Origin: Eurosta solidaginis
Lineage: Eukaryota > Arthropoda > Insecta > Diptera > Tephritidae
Reading direction: 5' to 3'
DNA: 64,000 bases
NCBI RefSeq assembly: GCF_040869045.1
Contig: NC_090322.1
Location: 270,098,662 to 270,162,661, forward strand
Part shown: positions 21,251 through 32,025 of the stretch, one piece after another
Numbering within the stretch: the first letter of the stretch is position 1
How the letters are laid out: every line of letters begins with the position of its first letter
The notes under the pieces: generated by a model
Told to the model about the DNA's origin: nothing
What the model saw: only the letters and a program-made list of their open reading frames with translations
The model's database searches: none
Made by a program: the position numbers and the translations under genes

Positions 21251-21366
21251 CAAGCATAACAGGGTGGAATAAGAAATCCCGCAGCAAGGGTGAATGATCA
21301 ACTTATATCAAGCATAACAGGGTGGAATAAGAAATCCCGAAGCAAGGGTGAATGATCAATTTATAT
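21251..21366 (+). repeat. 58-bp tandem duplication after the PBS
   Basis: CAAGCATAACAGGGTGGAAT occurs at 21251 and again at 21309 (58-bp period). The GCATAA..CAG..GTGGAATAA core resembles that of the 80-bp units. Confidence 0.65.
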
Positions 21367-21424
21367 GTACGAAATTTATGTCGATGAAAACACCAAGGAA
21401 GCGACTTATTACTTAATTATAATT

Positions 21425-21502
21425 ATGCGTTCTCGCATAATTCAGAAGTGGAAAAACATTTTAAATTTTTCAATTGTTAAAAAGATAAGGAAGTATGCAG
21501 TA
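21425..21502 (+). repeat. Single ATGCG unit
   Basis: A type-A unit between the post-PBS region and the next LTR. Confidence 0.65.
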
Positions 21503-21903
21503 ATGTGCCCTTAGAGTTAGTCACGCTTTACTATATTCAATTGTTCATTACATATTTACACACATGCAGACCTCACACGTCAAGAACTATTAATATGATA
21601 TTGCTGAGCAAACATGTGTGAATTGACTACACATATTTGTTTATATCGGTCAATTGATCATGGTGACGTTGGCCATATATACACATGTGTACTCAAGTAC
21701 CGAAATAGTGTCATGCCAATATGCTGACTTTACATACAGTAAATATGAACATTTTAGCTCATAAGTATTAGTGTAAATAGGTATACGTAGAATATGAGTA
21801 TTTTGTATACAAACAGAAGCATTTTCAAAATAAACAAGAATCACAAAGAACCACTTTGAATGATCGAACGCTTAAACATCAACTCCGTATTAATTATATT
21901 ATA
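21503..21903 (+). repeat. LTR, diverged
   Basis: Contains AATATGCTGACTTTACATACAG, a TTTTGTATACAAAC TATA-like site and AAATAAACAAG. It lies between two ATGCG units. Confidence 0.5.
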
Positions 21904-22562
21904 ATGCGTTCTCGCATAAATCAGAAGTGGAATGACAAGTTAAATTTAGCCAGTTTTTTGGAAAACCAAAAAAACAAGACAACATGCTGTAGTGTTACTT
22001 GGAAAGCATTGAAAAATACAAAAAAATCAATTCAATTTTGAACTCTGAAAGAACATTGTTCCGTATTTATTTATCATTTATTACAATGCGTTCTCGCATA
22101 ATTCAGAAGTGGAATAACGTTTTAAATTTTACCAATTTTATCTATTATTGAAAAGATAAGGAAGTATGCGTTCTCGCATAATTCAGAAGTGGAATAACAT
22201 TATAAATTAGACCAATTTTATCGATAATTAAAAAGATGAGGAAGTATGCGTTCTCGCATAAATCAGAAGTGGAATCACAAGTTAAATTAGCCAGTTTTTT
22301 GGAAAATCAAAATAACAAGGAAACATGCGTTCTCGCATAATTCAGAAGTGGAATAACATTATAAATTTTACCATACCAATTTTTTCGATTGTTAAAAAGA
22401 TTAGGAAGTATGTGTTCTCGCATAAATCAGAAGTTAAATTTAGCCAGTTTTTTTGGTATATCAAAATAACAAGAATACATGCGTTATCGCATAATTCAGA
22501 AGTGGAATGACAAGTTAAATTTAGCCAGTTGTTTGGAAAATCGAAATAACAAGGAAACATGC
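21904..22562 (+). repeat. ATGCG units around a 98-bp LTR remnant
   Basis: One unit at 21904-21987, a TGTAGTGTTAC remnant at 21988-22085, then an array at 22086-22562 with starts at 22086, 22166, 22246, 22325, 22410 and 22479. The regular spacing is 79-80 bp, with one expanded unit. Confidence 0.7.
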
Positions 22563-23027
22563 TGTAGCATTACCAGAATACGCTTTACATACAATGTACT
22601 TTTTATGTATGTACAAATGCATTTACAAATATTGACCACATACAATCAAGCCATAGCGACCCAAATAAATTATGTTGAACCCAGCTTGAGTTCAACATCA
22701 TACAAACATACCGACATACAAGGCACATATCTGTGTACATTTGTCAACCCTAATTGTTAACGTGTCACATTGACTAACACACCTATCGATCAGCGTGACT
22801 GATCGACACTGTCGGTTTGTCAATGCGACTGCCAAATATTTACATTAGACTATATCTATAATTAGGTCATTAGGAATGTAGATACTTTTAGTTTGTAAGT
22901 GTTAGTGTAACTATGTATATGTAAGTTAAGAAATTTTGTATAAAAGGAAATGTATTTCTCTAATAAAGGAAATAATATTCAAACGGTAAACATCCGCCTT
23001 ACACTTTAACTTATTTTAAACATTTCA
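22563..23027 (+). repeat. LTR (alpha type), complete
   Basis: TGTAGCATTACC start, CATTTCA end. It has the nested U3 inverted repeat near 22764-22830, a TTGTATAAAAGG TATA box and an AATAAAGG signal. The flank repeats ATGC on both sides, in phase with the array. Confidence 0.7.
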
Positions 23028-23199
23028 ATGCGTTCCCGCATAATTCAGAAGTGGAATAACATTATAAATTTTAACAATTTTTTCGATTATTAAAAAGATA
23101 GGGAAGTATGCGTTCTCGCATTAATCAGAAGTGGAATGACAAGTTAAATTTAGCCAGTTTTTTGGAAAATCAAAATAACAAGGAAACATGCCTTCTCGC
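23028..23199 (+). repeat. ATGCG array, cut by a solo LTR
   Basis: Two units plus the start of a third (ATGCCTTCTCGC), which is interrupted at 23199. Confidence 0.7.
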
Positions 23200-23740
23200 T
23201 GTTCATGTCAACTATTTATAACTAGCTTAAAGTATTGCTACGCTGCAGTTATCAATAAGTAGACTATGACAAATAAACAGACAAACTATATACAGTAGTT
23301 AAGTAGACGCCAATGCATTGATCCTCACATTAATCTTAATGTGTGGATCATTAGTACACTAATTCTGAGAAAGATCGCATTGTTTAGCTGTGTGATTACC
23401 GATCCTGTACATACATGTGTATGTATATTTAGGACAGCATACTATTTTCAAGGTAAAGCATTATCATCAAGCATGGTATTGTTTAGCTAATCACACAGCA
23501 ATCCGTCACAGAAATGTGTATGCATGTTAGGAGCATATCTTAGATAGCATAATAAAAGAGTTTTTAGGATTAAGGTATAGTTATGCGTAGCTTGCTATGT
23601 ATTAGTGTAGAAAATATGTAAGTAGATTTATATATGTATAGTTAGTGTAAGATGTTGTTTATAAATAAAGGTTCTGGGCAACCAAAACGTTAGTCTTTTG
23701 CCGAAACTCCACAACTGTAGTGTTCATCGTCCTGTTAACA
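23200..23740 (+). repeat. Solo LTR, TSD CTCGC
   Basis: TGTTCATGTC start and CCTGTTAACA end, with TTTATAAATAAAGG near the 3' part. The 5-bp duplication CTCGC flanks it (23195-23199 and 23741-23745). It is inserted inside a repeat unit and out of phase with the array, unlike the TGTAG-type LTRs. Confidence 0.75.
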
Positions 23741-24182
23741 CTCGCATAATTCAGAAGTGGAATACATTATAAATTTTACCAATTTTTTCGTTTATTAAAA
23801 ATATAAGGAGGTATGCGTTCTCGCATATATCAGAAGTGGAATGACAAGTTAAATTTAGCCCGTTTTTTGGAAGATCAAAATAACAAGGAAACATGAGTTC
23901 TCGCATAATTCAGAAGTGTAATAACATTATAAATTTTACCAATTTTTTCGAATATTAAAAAGATAAGGAAGTATGCGTTCTCGCATAAATCAGAAGTGGA
24001 ATGATAAGTTAAATTTAGCCAGTTTTTTGGAAGATCAAAATACCAAGGAAACATGCGTTCTCGCAAAATTCAGAAGTGGAATAACATTATAAATTTTACC
24101 AATTTTTCCGATCATTAAAAAGGCGAGGAAGTATGCGTTCCCGCATATATCAGAAGTGGAATGACAAGTTAGATTTAGCCAG
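23741..24182 (+). repeat. ATGCG array (about 5 units)
   Basis: Continues the unit split by the solo LTR, then alternates type A and type B. The last unit breaks off at AGATTTAGCCAG. Confidence 0.7.
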
Positions 24183-24811
24183 AGAAAGAATTTCATAATA
24201 AAAATCAAACAGATTTCTGCGCAGAACACAAGCGCCTCCCGAATCTTTTTCGTTTTATTTGGTTAAATATTATACGTTCTGTAGCATTCACTCATTAAGT
24301 TATTCATTCATTTGTACAAACATATATTTGGACCCGTTTTGGAATGCCTTAAAATGCATTAACTCTTACATACATATTAATACATTTATACGCACATATA
24401 TTTTGGTTCGCTTTTGTATGGTCTGAGATTCATTGTCATATTCATTCATTTGTACACAGATATATTTACTACACCGTGCACCGTCTGTTAACATGAACCT
24501 TGGAATGTTACTGTTTAAAGCTAATAAAATTCTCGCCACAAGCCTTTACCTGTATACAAATTATTCACATTATTTATTTGTGCTTGAGTTGCAAATTCCA
24601 CAGCTAATTTTATTTATGCTTAGAATGCAGTTCCCAGGGAACTGAAAGTATATGTATGTAATACAATTATTTTGTAAGTATTAGTGTAAGTAGGTATTTT
24701 AGCTTATAGAAATTGTGTATAAAAGAAACAACTTTTTAATAACGAACTCAATTCCATCTGGTGCCGCTTAATTGGCACTACACCAAATTCAATTTATTTT
24801 TTATTCCAATT
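24183..24811 (+). repeat. LTR end fragment and a further LTR
   Basis: 24183-24279 matches the U5 region seen near 25780-25858 (GATTTCTGCGC.GAACACAAGCGCC). TGTAGCATTCAC at 24280 begins a new LTR with GTGTATAAAAG near 24715, ending before the next array. Confidence 0.5.
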
Positions 24812-25368
24812 AGTATAGTTCTCGCATAATTCAGAAGTGGAATAACATTATAAATTTTACCAATTCTTAAAAAGATAAGGGAGTATGCGTTTTCGCATAA
24901 ATCAGAAGTGGAATGACAAGTTAAATTCAGCCAGGTTTTTGGAAAACCAAAATAATAAGGAAATATGCGTTCTCGCATAATTCAGAAGTGGAATGACATT
25001 TTAAAAATATCGAATTTTTTAAACAACTAAAATAATAAGGAAACATGCGTTCTCGCATAATTCAGAAGTGGAATAACATTATAAATTTTACCAATTTTAT
25101 CGATAATTAAAAAGATAAGGAAGTATGCGTTCTCGCATAAATCAGAAGTGGAATGACAAGTTAAGTTTAGCCAGTTTTTTGGAAGATCAAAATAACAAGG
25201 AAACATGCGTTCTCGCATAATTCAGAAGTGGAATAACATTATAAACTTTAACAATTTTTTCGATTATTAAAAAGATGAGGAAGTATGCGTTCTCGCATAA
25301 ATCAGAAGTGGAATGACAAGTTAAATTTAGCCAGTTTTTTGGAAAACCAAAATAATAAGGAAAGATGC
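24812..25368 (+). repeat. ATGCG array (about 7 units)
   Basis: The longest unbroken array, with unit starts near 24884, 24965, 25046, 25126, 25206 and 25286. A/B alternation is clear, and a third type (GACATTTTAAAAATATCGA) occurs once. Confidence 0.75.
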
Positions 25369-25858
25369 TGCGGCATTACCACAATACAAGGTATTTGTAT
25401 TTATGTAAATGCCAGAATGAGTCTAGCTTGTAATACAGTTTATGTACAACCAAATGAAGTTCACTTTCGACCACACGCAAATAACTCATAGCGGCATAGA
25501 TAAGTTATATTGAACTCAGTGGGGAGTCGTATCCGTTTACAGTTGTTTAACCCGTATGCGTCACACTGACCAGCTCACGTATCGATCAGCATGACTGATC
25601 GACAGCGTCGGTTTGTCGTTGTGACTGCAAAAATATTATTACATAGTTAGGTAATAAGAATATTTGCTGACTTGGTATATAGAAATAAGAATGTAGTTGT
25701 TTTTAGTGTGTAAGTATTGTATGTAAAAATTGTAATAGTATTGTAAGACATTTCTACTATAAAAGGGAAAGAATTTCATAATAAAAATCTATTAGATTTC
25801 TGCGCTGAACACAAGCGCCTACTGAATCTTTTTTCGTTTCATTTCGTCAAATGTTATA
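25369..25858 (+). repeat. LTR with TGCGGCATTA start
   Basis: It has the U3 inverted repeat near 25567-25633 (CGATCAGCATGACTGATCG inside), a CTATAAAAGGG TATA box and AATAAAAATC. It ends next to an ATGCG unit. Confidence 0.6.
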
Positions 25859-26023
25859 ATGCGTTCTCGCATAATTCAGAAGTGGAATGACATTTTAAAA
25901 ATATCGAGTTTTTTTATACAACTAAAACAACAAGGAAGCATGCGTTCTCGCATAATTCAGAAGTGGAATAACATTATAAATATGACCAATTTTATCGATA
26001 ATAAAACGATAAGGAAGTATGCG
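25859..26023 (+). repeat. ATGCG array (2 units)
   Basis: One ATATCGAG-type unit and one type-A unit, ending GGAAGTATGC. Confidence 0.7.
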
Positions 26024-26423
26024 TGTAAAGTGCCCTTAGAATTAGTTCTGCTTTCACTATATTCAAGTGTTCCTTCCATATTTATACACATGCAAACCTC
26101 ACACGTCAATAACTATTAATATCATATTGCTAAGTATGCGCTTATGCATTATATGCACATGGTTGTTTATATCGGTCAATTGTTCATGCTGACTAATACA
26201 CTTTGGCCATATACACATATATGTACCCATGTACCTAAATAGGTTATTCCAATATGCTGACTTTACATACAGGAAATAGTACATTTTAGTTCATAAGTAT
26301 TAGTGTAAATACGTATAAGTAGAATAAGAATATTTTGTATAAAAAGAGAAGGATTTCCAAAATAAAGAGGATCACTTTTAACGATCGAACCAATAAACAT
26401 CATTTTTGCGTAAGTCATTTTAT
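26024..26423 (+). repeat. LTR, same subtype as 21503-21903
   Basis: Shares AATATGCTGACTTTACATACAG and the AAGTATTAGTGTAAATA stretch. TTTTGTATAAAAAG and AATAAAGAGG provide TATA and poly(A) signals. Confidence 0.6.
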
Positions 26424-26507
26424 ATGTGTTCTCGCATAAATCAGATGTGGAATGACAAGTTAAATTTAGCCGGTTTTTTGGAAAAGCAAAGTAATAAGGA
26501 AACATGC
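26424..26507 (+). repeat. Single ATGCG unit
   Basis: A type-B unit beginning ATGTGTTCTCGCAT and ending GGAAACATGC. Confidence 0.65.
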
Positions 26508-27475
26508 TGCAGCATTACAGAATGCGCTTTACATACAATGTATTTTTTTTTTACGCATAAACTAATATTTTTAGTTGAGCTCAAGGCCGGGTTTTCTTAA
26601 ATAAACACTTGGATGTGTATTTTATTTTGGTTTTATTTTTCAATATTTCGTCTTCAGTCTGAAGTCATCCTCAGGACTGGAAATAACATATAAAACAAGA
26701 TTATTGAAAACCAAAAAAGGCATCAGCAAACTTTACTTACATCTTAAGCTGCGCTTTGAACCTAGTTCTACAATAGTTATAACAGGCATACAATTTTTTA
26801 TAACCAGAAAAAGTAAACAAACAAAAGAACAGTAATCGTAAACAAAATTCATAAAAAACAACAATACATAAGACAGCAAACAGATCATCATCCCAATATG
26901 TCATAGTTGTTGTCCCGACGACGAACGTACATACATACATATATGTAAATCCAAGTGTTTTATTTAATAAAACCCGGCCTTGAGCTCAACCAAAAATTTT
27001 AGTTTTTCTAAATACTAACGGCCAATAACGAGACAAATAATTTTTTATGCATATACAAATATTGACCACACACATTCAAGTCATAGCGACCCAAATAAAT
27101 TATTTTGAACTCGGCATGAGTTCAACATGCCGACACACAAGGGAATATCTGTTTACATTTGTCAACCCTAATTGTTAACAGGCCACATTGACCAACACAC
27201 TTATAGATCAGCGTGACTGATCGCCATTGTCGGTTTGTCAATGTGACTGCCAAAATATTTAATTAGACTATATCTATAATTGCGTCAAAGTAATAATATG
27301 CTGACTTGGTATACATGCATTAGGAATGTAGATACTTTTTAGTTTGTAAGTGTTAGTGTAACTACGTATATGTAAAGTAAGAAATTTTGTATAAAAGGAA
27401 ATGCATTTCTCCAATAAAGACAATAATGGTCGAATGCTAAACATCAGCGTTCATTTATTTTATTTACATATTTCA
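26508..27475 (+). repeat. LTR (alpha type) with nested MITE
   Basis: TGCAGCATTAC start, CATATTTCA end. It has the U3 inverted repeat (27178-27250), a TTGTATAAAAGG TATA box and AATAAAGAC. It is split by the element at about 26568-26996. Confidence 0.65.
26568..26996. mobile_element. MITE with long inverted repeats
   Basis: Left GTTGAGCTCAAGGCCGGGTT and its complement on the right, extending about 45 bp through CACTTGGAT. The interior contains CTTCAGTCTGAAGTCATCCTCAG and no coding signal; the minus-strand ORF at 26737-26940 is unconvincing. Confidence 0.7.
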
Positions 27476-27569
27476 ATGCGTTCTCGCATAATTCAGAAGT
27501 GGAATGACACTAAAAATATTGAGTGTTTTATACAACTAAAACAGCAAGGAGACATGTGTTCTCGCATAA
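27476..27569 (+). repeat. ATGCG units, second cut by element A
   Basis: One full unit and the start of another (ATGTGTTCTCGCATAA), where element A is inserted with ATAA duplicated. Confidence 0.65.
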
Positions 27570-27680
27570 TGTAGTATCGCGTGGAATTCACCCAATTTCA
27601 AACACGTTTAACATTACAAACGCTCGTTCATTGACCCAGGTAACTACCATAAGTTCATTTGCTTTCACTAAGTCACCACA
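27570..27680 (+). repeat. Element A 5' LTR, internally deleted
   Basis: Compared with the 3' LTR (about 30222-30556) it lacks roughly 250 bp between the two TCACC motifs, so TATA and poly(A) signals are gone. Microhomology TCACC at the junction suggests a simple deletion. Confidence 0.6.
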
Positions 27681-27695
27681 TGGCGATCCTGCCAG
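27681..27695 (+). promoter_or_regulatory. BEL-like primer-binding site
   Basis: TGGCGATCCTGCCAG directly after the CA of the LTR. The same site occurs at 38322 and, with changes, at 21073 and 52286. Confidence 0.65.
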
Positions 27696-27959
27696 ACTAG
27701 ATTTGAAATTGGCAAAACTGCTAAAAAATCTAGTTGGAGGAAGATCCTGCCAGTTGGAGCCTTAAAACATAGAATTTGCCTAACAAGCGAAAATTGTTTG
27801 AAGGATCTTACTGGAAGAGATCCTGCCAAGTTCTTTTTATTTAAAATTATTTTAAAAAGTATGAAAAGTAATGGCAACAAACTGGTTCGAAGCTAGAGGA
27901 TATTCTGGTATAAATAAATCCCACAAAATTATTGGAAACCAGAAGAAACTTGATGAACT

Positions 27960-28200
27960 TTTAACAACCAAAAAAGATTTGATGGACTTTTAACAACCAG
28001 AAGAGATTTGATGGACTTTCAACAACCAGAAGAGATTTGATAGACTTTCAACAACCAGAAGAGATTTGATGGGCTTGCAACAAAATAACAGCAACAGCAG
28101 TTAGCAGCATAGAGAAGTGGAATACAAAATTAGCCATTAGACTAGCAGCAAAAAGGAAAGCAGTTAGCAGCATAGAGAAATGGAAAATTGACTATTAGCC
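27960..28200 (+). repeat. 29-bp tandem repeats and core motif
   Basis: AACAACCAGAAGAGATTTGA recurs about four times with 29-bp spacing (27963, 27992, 28021, 28050). It is followed by two copies of GCATAGAGAAGTGGAATAC or GCATAGAGAAATGGAAAAT, which match the core of the 80-bp units. Confidence 0.55.
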
Positions 28201-28846
28201 TGGCAGAAAAAGAAAGAAGATTCAAGAACGACTGGCGGCTGTTAGCTTTAAATAAGCATATTTAAAAGTTATTACATTACATGTATATTTAAGATTAGAA
28301 TCAATTGAGCGGTCTTATGGACGCTAAACCATTAGCAAAAACGAGGGTTTTTGCTTAGGAATTTTTTTAATATGGTAGGATGAAAAAATTTTTTTCCAAA
28401 AGTTTGATGTCAGCCTTGAAAATGGCACAAACGAAATCCAAAAATAGAGAAAAAATTGAAGCCCAATGTGGCGTAGAAAAAAAAATAAAATAAATTTCCA
28501 TTTTAAGAAAAATATTAAATTTTAAAATTTTTATTAAGGAAATCAAAATTTTAGAAACAAATTTTTCTATAATATTAATTAAATAAAGAAAAATAATCCA
28601 GCAAAATGGCATAAAAATTAATTTTTAAATATTTTGTTAATTTAAAAAAAAAAAAACAATTTTAAATTATAAAAATTTTTCCATTAAAAACTAAATTTTT
28701 ATACTTTAATAGTGTTAACTAAATAAACAAGTAAAATGGAATGCTTACATAAAAACCAAGAAAACTTTGTTGAAGTCCAAACTTAGTTAGACGTTTTCAT
28801 GAAAATTTTTTTTTATTCATAGAAGCAGGAAAATAACTATTTCAAA

Positions 28847-29098
28847 ATGTCTTGGTGGACTAAAATAGCTCAAGGCATCATGATAGCGATAGCCGGTTAT
28901 GAATTAGGGAAAGAAAATTCAGAAAATTCAGGAACAGAAACCAGGATAGTTAAATATGAGCCACCAGACCAATTAGACACAAAAATTACCCCAAAAATTC
29001 CAGATGTTTGGCTAGGCGCAATGATTTGCGTAGTCGGGCTATTAGTCATCGCAATAGCCACTATAATCAGAAACTATGTATATGAAATTCAAATATAG
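28847..29098 (+). CDS. Small membrane protein of element A
   Basis: 83 codons from ATG 28847. It has an N-terminal amphipathic stretch (MSWWTKIAQGIMIAIAGYE), an acidic middle, then one hydrophobic segment (ICVVGLLVIAIATII, about residues 62-76) and a short tail: a single-pass membrane protein. Element B has a homologue at 39474 (MSWWAKIAQGIMIAIAGYEV) with the same layout. Compared with B, this copy appears to shift frame after the membrane segment, near 29078, so a basic C-terminal tail is lost. A TTTTTTATTCATAG just upstream could be a splice acceptor. I do not recognise the family. An accessory or envelope-like role is possible but unproven. Confidence 0.5.
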   Translation: MSWWTKIAQGIMIAIAGYELGKENSENSGTETRIVKYEPPDQLDTKITPKIPDVWLGAMICVVGLLVIAIATIIRNYVYEIQI

Positions 29099-29319
29099 CC
29101 AAATGAAAAACGTGCAACAGCGCGTCTAAAAATTTCCTTTTTCTCCTTCTCAAATTTCCAAACTCAAAGCCGAGGAAGAGCAATAAATACTTTAAGTAAA
29201 TTTCAAAATGTAGAAATCGAGAGCAAACGCAGCTTCGAGAGTCCAGCCAATATACACCAAAAATGAAGAAAAGTCACAAAGAGAATATATATATATATAT
29301 ATGTTAAAGCGCTATATAA

Positions 29320-29691
29320 ATTTTCAGCAATAAGACATGTCGCGCTCCTAAAAATGGTAGCGTAAGAAATACAAGCAACCTGATTGTAGATGATAAAATT
29401 GACTTAGGACAATTACTTATCAGGCTGTACACACATTGTACAAATGCCGCCAATACAGGACTTGATATTTATAAGGAAAACACAGTTGTCCTGAGGGACA
29501 AATTGGTGAAAAATAATTCAATATTTACTCGAGTAGGCAAATTTAAAATAATAATTCATAGTTCTCTAAGATCAAATAATTGCATTACCAAAGAGGTTGT
29601 GCATGTGACAAATCCCGGAATAAAAATAAAAATAATTCTTCATAAAAGTCATGATGATTCTGTCCTGGTGGCCGCCGCAGAAATCGCATGA
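29320..29691 (+). CDS. Unrecognised ORF of element A with conserved C-terminal block
   Basis: Open from just after a stop at 29317 to TGA 29689-29691 (about 123 codons). The first ATG is at 29503 (62 aa), but similarity to element B starts further upstream (CRA at 29338). It contains scattered Cys residues (CRAPKNG, THCTN, NNCITK) and ends HDDSVLVAAAEIA. Element B carries a broken version at 40070-40417, nearly identical over its last ~60 nt. I know no domain match. It could be coding, or the conserved part could be an RNA element. Confidence 0.35.
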   Translation: MFSNKTCRAPKNGSVRNTSNLIVDDKIDLGQLLIRLYTHCTNAANTGLDIYKENTVVLRDKLVKNNSIFTRVGKFKIIIHSSLRSNNCITKEVVHVTNPGIKIKIILHKSHDDSVLVAAAEIA

Positions 29692-30221
29692 CATATACGA
29701 TTAAAGAAATTGCTGGAATATATGAAAATATTACAAACATAAAAAGATCACTTAAAGATACGAAAAATGTTTGCATCCACTGTACCATTACCCATTAATT
29801 TAAACTACTATGCTCTCCCATAAATCACAACCCCAAATTTTTTATTTTTTTTGGCACAATGAGTGTCCTTAGTTAAGTAGAACCCGACCAACAATGAAAC
29901 TCTTTTTAATACAAAAATTCATCACCTTTAGTTATTAGAAATTAATATAAATATTTAGGCACCTGGGTCCCCTTTAAGATAACCTCACAATTCAAGAGGT
30001 CATAACCGTACAGAAAAGAAAAAAAAAAAAAAAAATAATATACTTTACTTTAACCACCAATAGAGATAAGTGTGAGTTGTTTCCGTTAGGAACCCTAATC
30101 TAATTTTAGGAAAAATATTTTTACTCTAGCCACAGTAGAATATGAAATACTAATAGGAAAATATCTTTTATTCTAAATAGAATAGAATATAGTAATACAA
30201 AATATTTTTACTTCAACCCCC

Positions 30222-30556
30222 AACAAACGCTCGTTCATTGACCCAGGTAACTACCATAAGTTCATTCGCTTTCACTAAGTCACCTAATGCATTAATGCGT
30301 CATACCCAAATTGCTCAAGTAGGAATCATATTGACAATATGTAGGTCAATATAATAATTCGCTGATAAATCATTTTTTACTATTGAGTCATGCACCTCTT
30401 GTATGTAATTATTAATGTAAGAATGTATATATGTATAGGGTAAACTTTTGTATAAAATAGAAAGTATTCACGAATAAACGAAATTCTGATGTCTGCGCTG
30501 AGCATAAGCGCTACTGAACTTATACTTTTGTTTAACTTTACTATCCACTCACCACA
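30222..30556 (+). repeat. Element A 3' LTR
   Basis: Matches the 5' LTR from ACAAACGCTCGTTCATTGAC, lacks the first ~50 bp, and includes the ATATTGAC/GTCAATAT inverted repeat near 30327, a TTTTGTATAAAATAG TATA box and GAATAAACG signal. Confidence 0.6.
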
Positions 30557-30560
30557 ATAA

Positions 30561-30626
30561 TTCAGAAGTGGAATAACAAGTTAAATTTAGCCAGTTTTTT
30601 GGAAAACCAAAATAATAAGGAAATAT
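30561..30626 (+). repeat. Rest of the ATGCG unit split by element A
   Basis: TTCAGAAGTGGAATAACAAG continues the unit begun at 27554, and ends where a BEL LTR starts. Confidence 0.6.
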
Positions 30627-31113
30627 TGTTATGGCTTTCGGCTATTTTACCTTCCTTACTCTCTCATTCTCAAAGAGTTGTGTTTATGGGTTCGTTTCAT
30701 GATATAATCACATATCATACCAATCAATCAGTAGTGATCTATGTAATAAGGTATTAAACCCATCAACTCTTAAAATTGACACACCTTTTTCTTTCGTTAC
30801 CCAACACTGTCATTGCATGTTAGAACAGCTGAGAAAGAGAATAATGGAGGTGTGACGCGAAAAAAGTACGTTTGGCTCGGCCATTTTGATCGCGTATCGA
30901 CAAGGAGACACTATACTCAGAAGGAGCCAAATTAGATTGTCTAATCATAAAAGTTATTTTCTTAAATCGGTTTTTTTGCACATAATCATTAGAAATTACG
31001 AAAAAAGTTTAACGCGGTGATATTAAGAAAAACCACAGGAACTGGTCAACGTATATAATTTGTGAAAAAAATGCATTTTGTCAGCATGTCGTCAAGGAGA
31101 CACTACTATTCAG

Positions 31114-32025
31114 GGGGCCTACTCTGTATTGCGATGCGAAAGAAAAAATACGCGAAATCGGTACTCTGTATCTTAACATTCGCATGCATATTTTGACTTT
31201 CGCATTCACATTTTGCCCATTCGCAATTTTTATCCCTTTTCGCATTGCCAGCACTATGTATAGCGAAAGCGAATGTCAAACAGCATTCATTTTCGCATTT
31301 TTCTTGCTACAAGTAATAGGCATTCGCATTGTTCAAATATGTAAGTATTAATTGATGATTTTATAAATTGATATCTTTATATTCATTGTACATTCTTTTA
31401 AAAATATATAGGACAACTCAAAAAACAAAAACACAAAAGCAACAATTTGAAATCCTAGTGGACTTCATGGCAATACACCCAGATTAGGCCAAAGGGTTAC
31501 TTAAAACACCCAACGCGAAAACAACTTCAACGTTGTAGAAACTTTTATTATTTCAGGAACTGCCGTTGCTCTCCGTGGAGTTTTCAACTCACTTTTAATG
31601 CTATTTAGCACATACAAAAAGGCTTCCTTATTAAGCCGAAAATTCTGCACAAAACTAATGAATAGAACATAAAGCAATAGTATATGAGTAATTTTGTAAC
31701 GTTTAAATTACCTTTGATCGCTGAGATTCATAATGTTGGAGTTGTCTTTTATAATCCTCCTCAATCCTTTCTTCATTTAAATCGTCCCATAATGCTACAG
31801 AATCCATTTTTTAATTTGTTCAACAAAAATTAATCGTTTGCCGAAATTGTAATCGCCTTGTTTCTTTTGTTCTCTTTCTTTGACGTTTGGTCAGTGATGC
31901 ATACTCAAGCAAAAAGTTAGCGAAAAATAAAAAAGCGGCATTGTTAGCGATGCGATAGCGCTACAGAGTTCCACTTACATTTCGCATCGCAATTTATTTT
32001 CGCATCGCAATACAGAGTAGGCCCC
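31114..32025. mobile_element. PIF/Harbinger-like element, TSD CAG
   Basis: Perfect inverted repeats GGGGCCTACTCTGTATTGCG, extending about 28 bp, flanked by CAG (31111-31113 and 32026-32028). The interior is rich in TTCGCAT repeats and holds a minus-strand transposase remnant. Confidence 0.75.
31498..31807 (-). pseudogene. HARBI1-like transposase N-terminal fragment
   Basis: Exon 1 (31807 down to 31712) starts MDSVALWDDLNEERIEED. A clean 57-bp intron follows (31711-31655, GTAATT to CATTAG), and exon 2 opens FVQNFRLNKEAFLYVLNSIK, the helical segment that precedes the DDE domain in PIF/Harbinger transposases. The frame ends near 31498 without a catalytic domain. It has the same layout as the remnant at 5.2-5.5 kb. 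Confidence 0.6.

Larger units (their letters stand above)
27570..30556 (+). mobile_element. Element A: non-autonomous LTR element, TSD ATAA
   Basis: It starts TGTAGTATCGCG and ends CACCACA, flanked by ATAA (27566-27569 and 30557-30560). The 5' LTR is only 111 bp and is followed directly by the PBS. The interior has tandem repeats, a small membrane-protein ORF, a second ORF with a conserved 3' block, and no gag, protease, RT or integrase. It must depend on another element's enzymes. Confidence 0.7.

Noticed and set aside
19444..25218. Recurring 60-90 aa minus-strand frames with WLNLTCHSTSDLCENAYFL
   Set aside because: They come from the 80-bp repeat units read on the minus strand. The recurring protein-like string reflects repetition of DNA; no start, domain or codon signature supports a gene.
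19250..25368. CRISPR-like array (regular repeats with spacers)
   Set aside because: The repeats are contiguous 80-bp units in a eukaryotic LTR context, with no unique spacers of uniform length and no cas genes.
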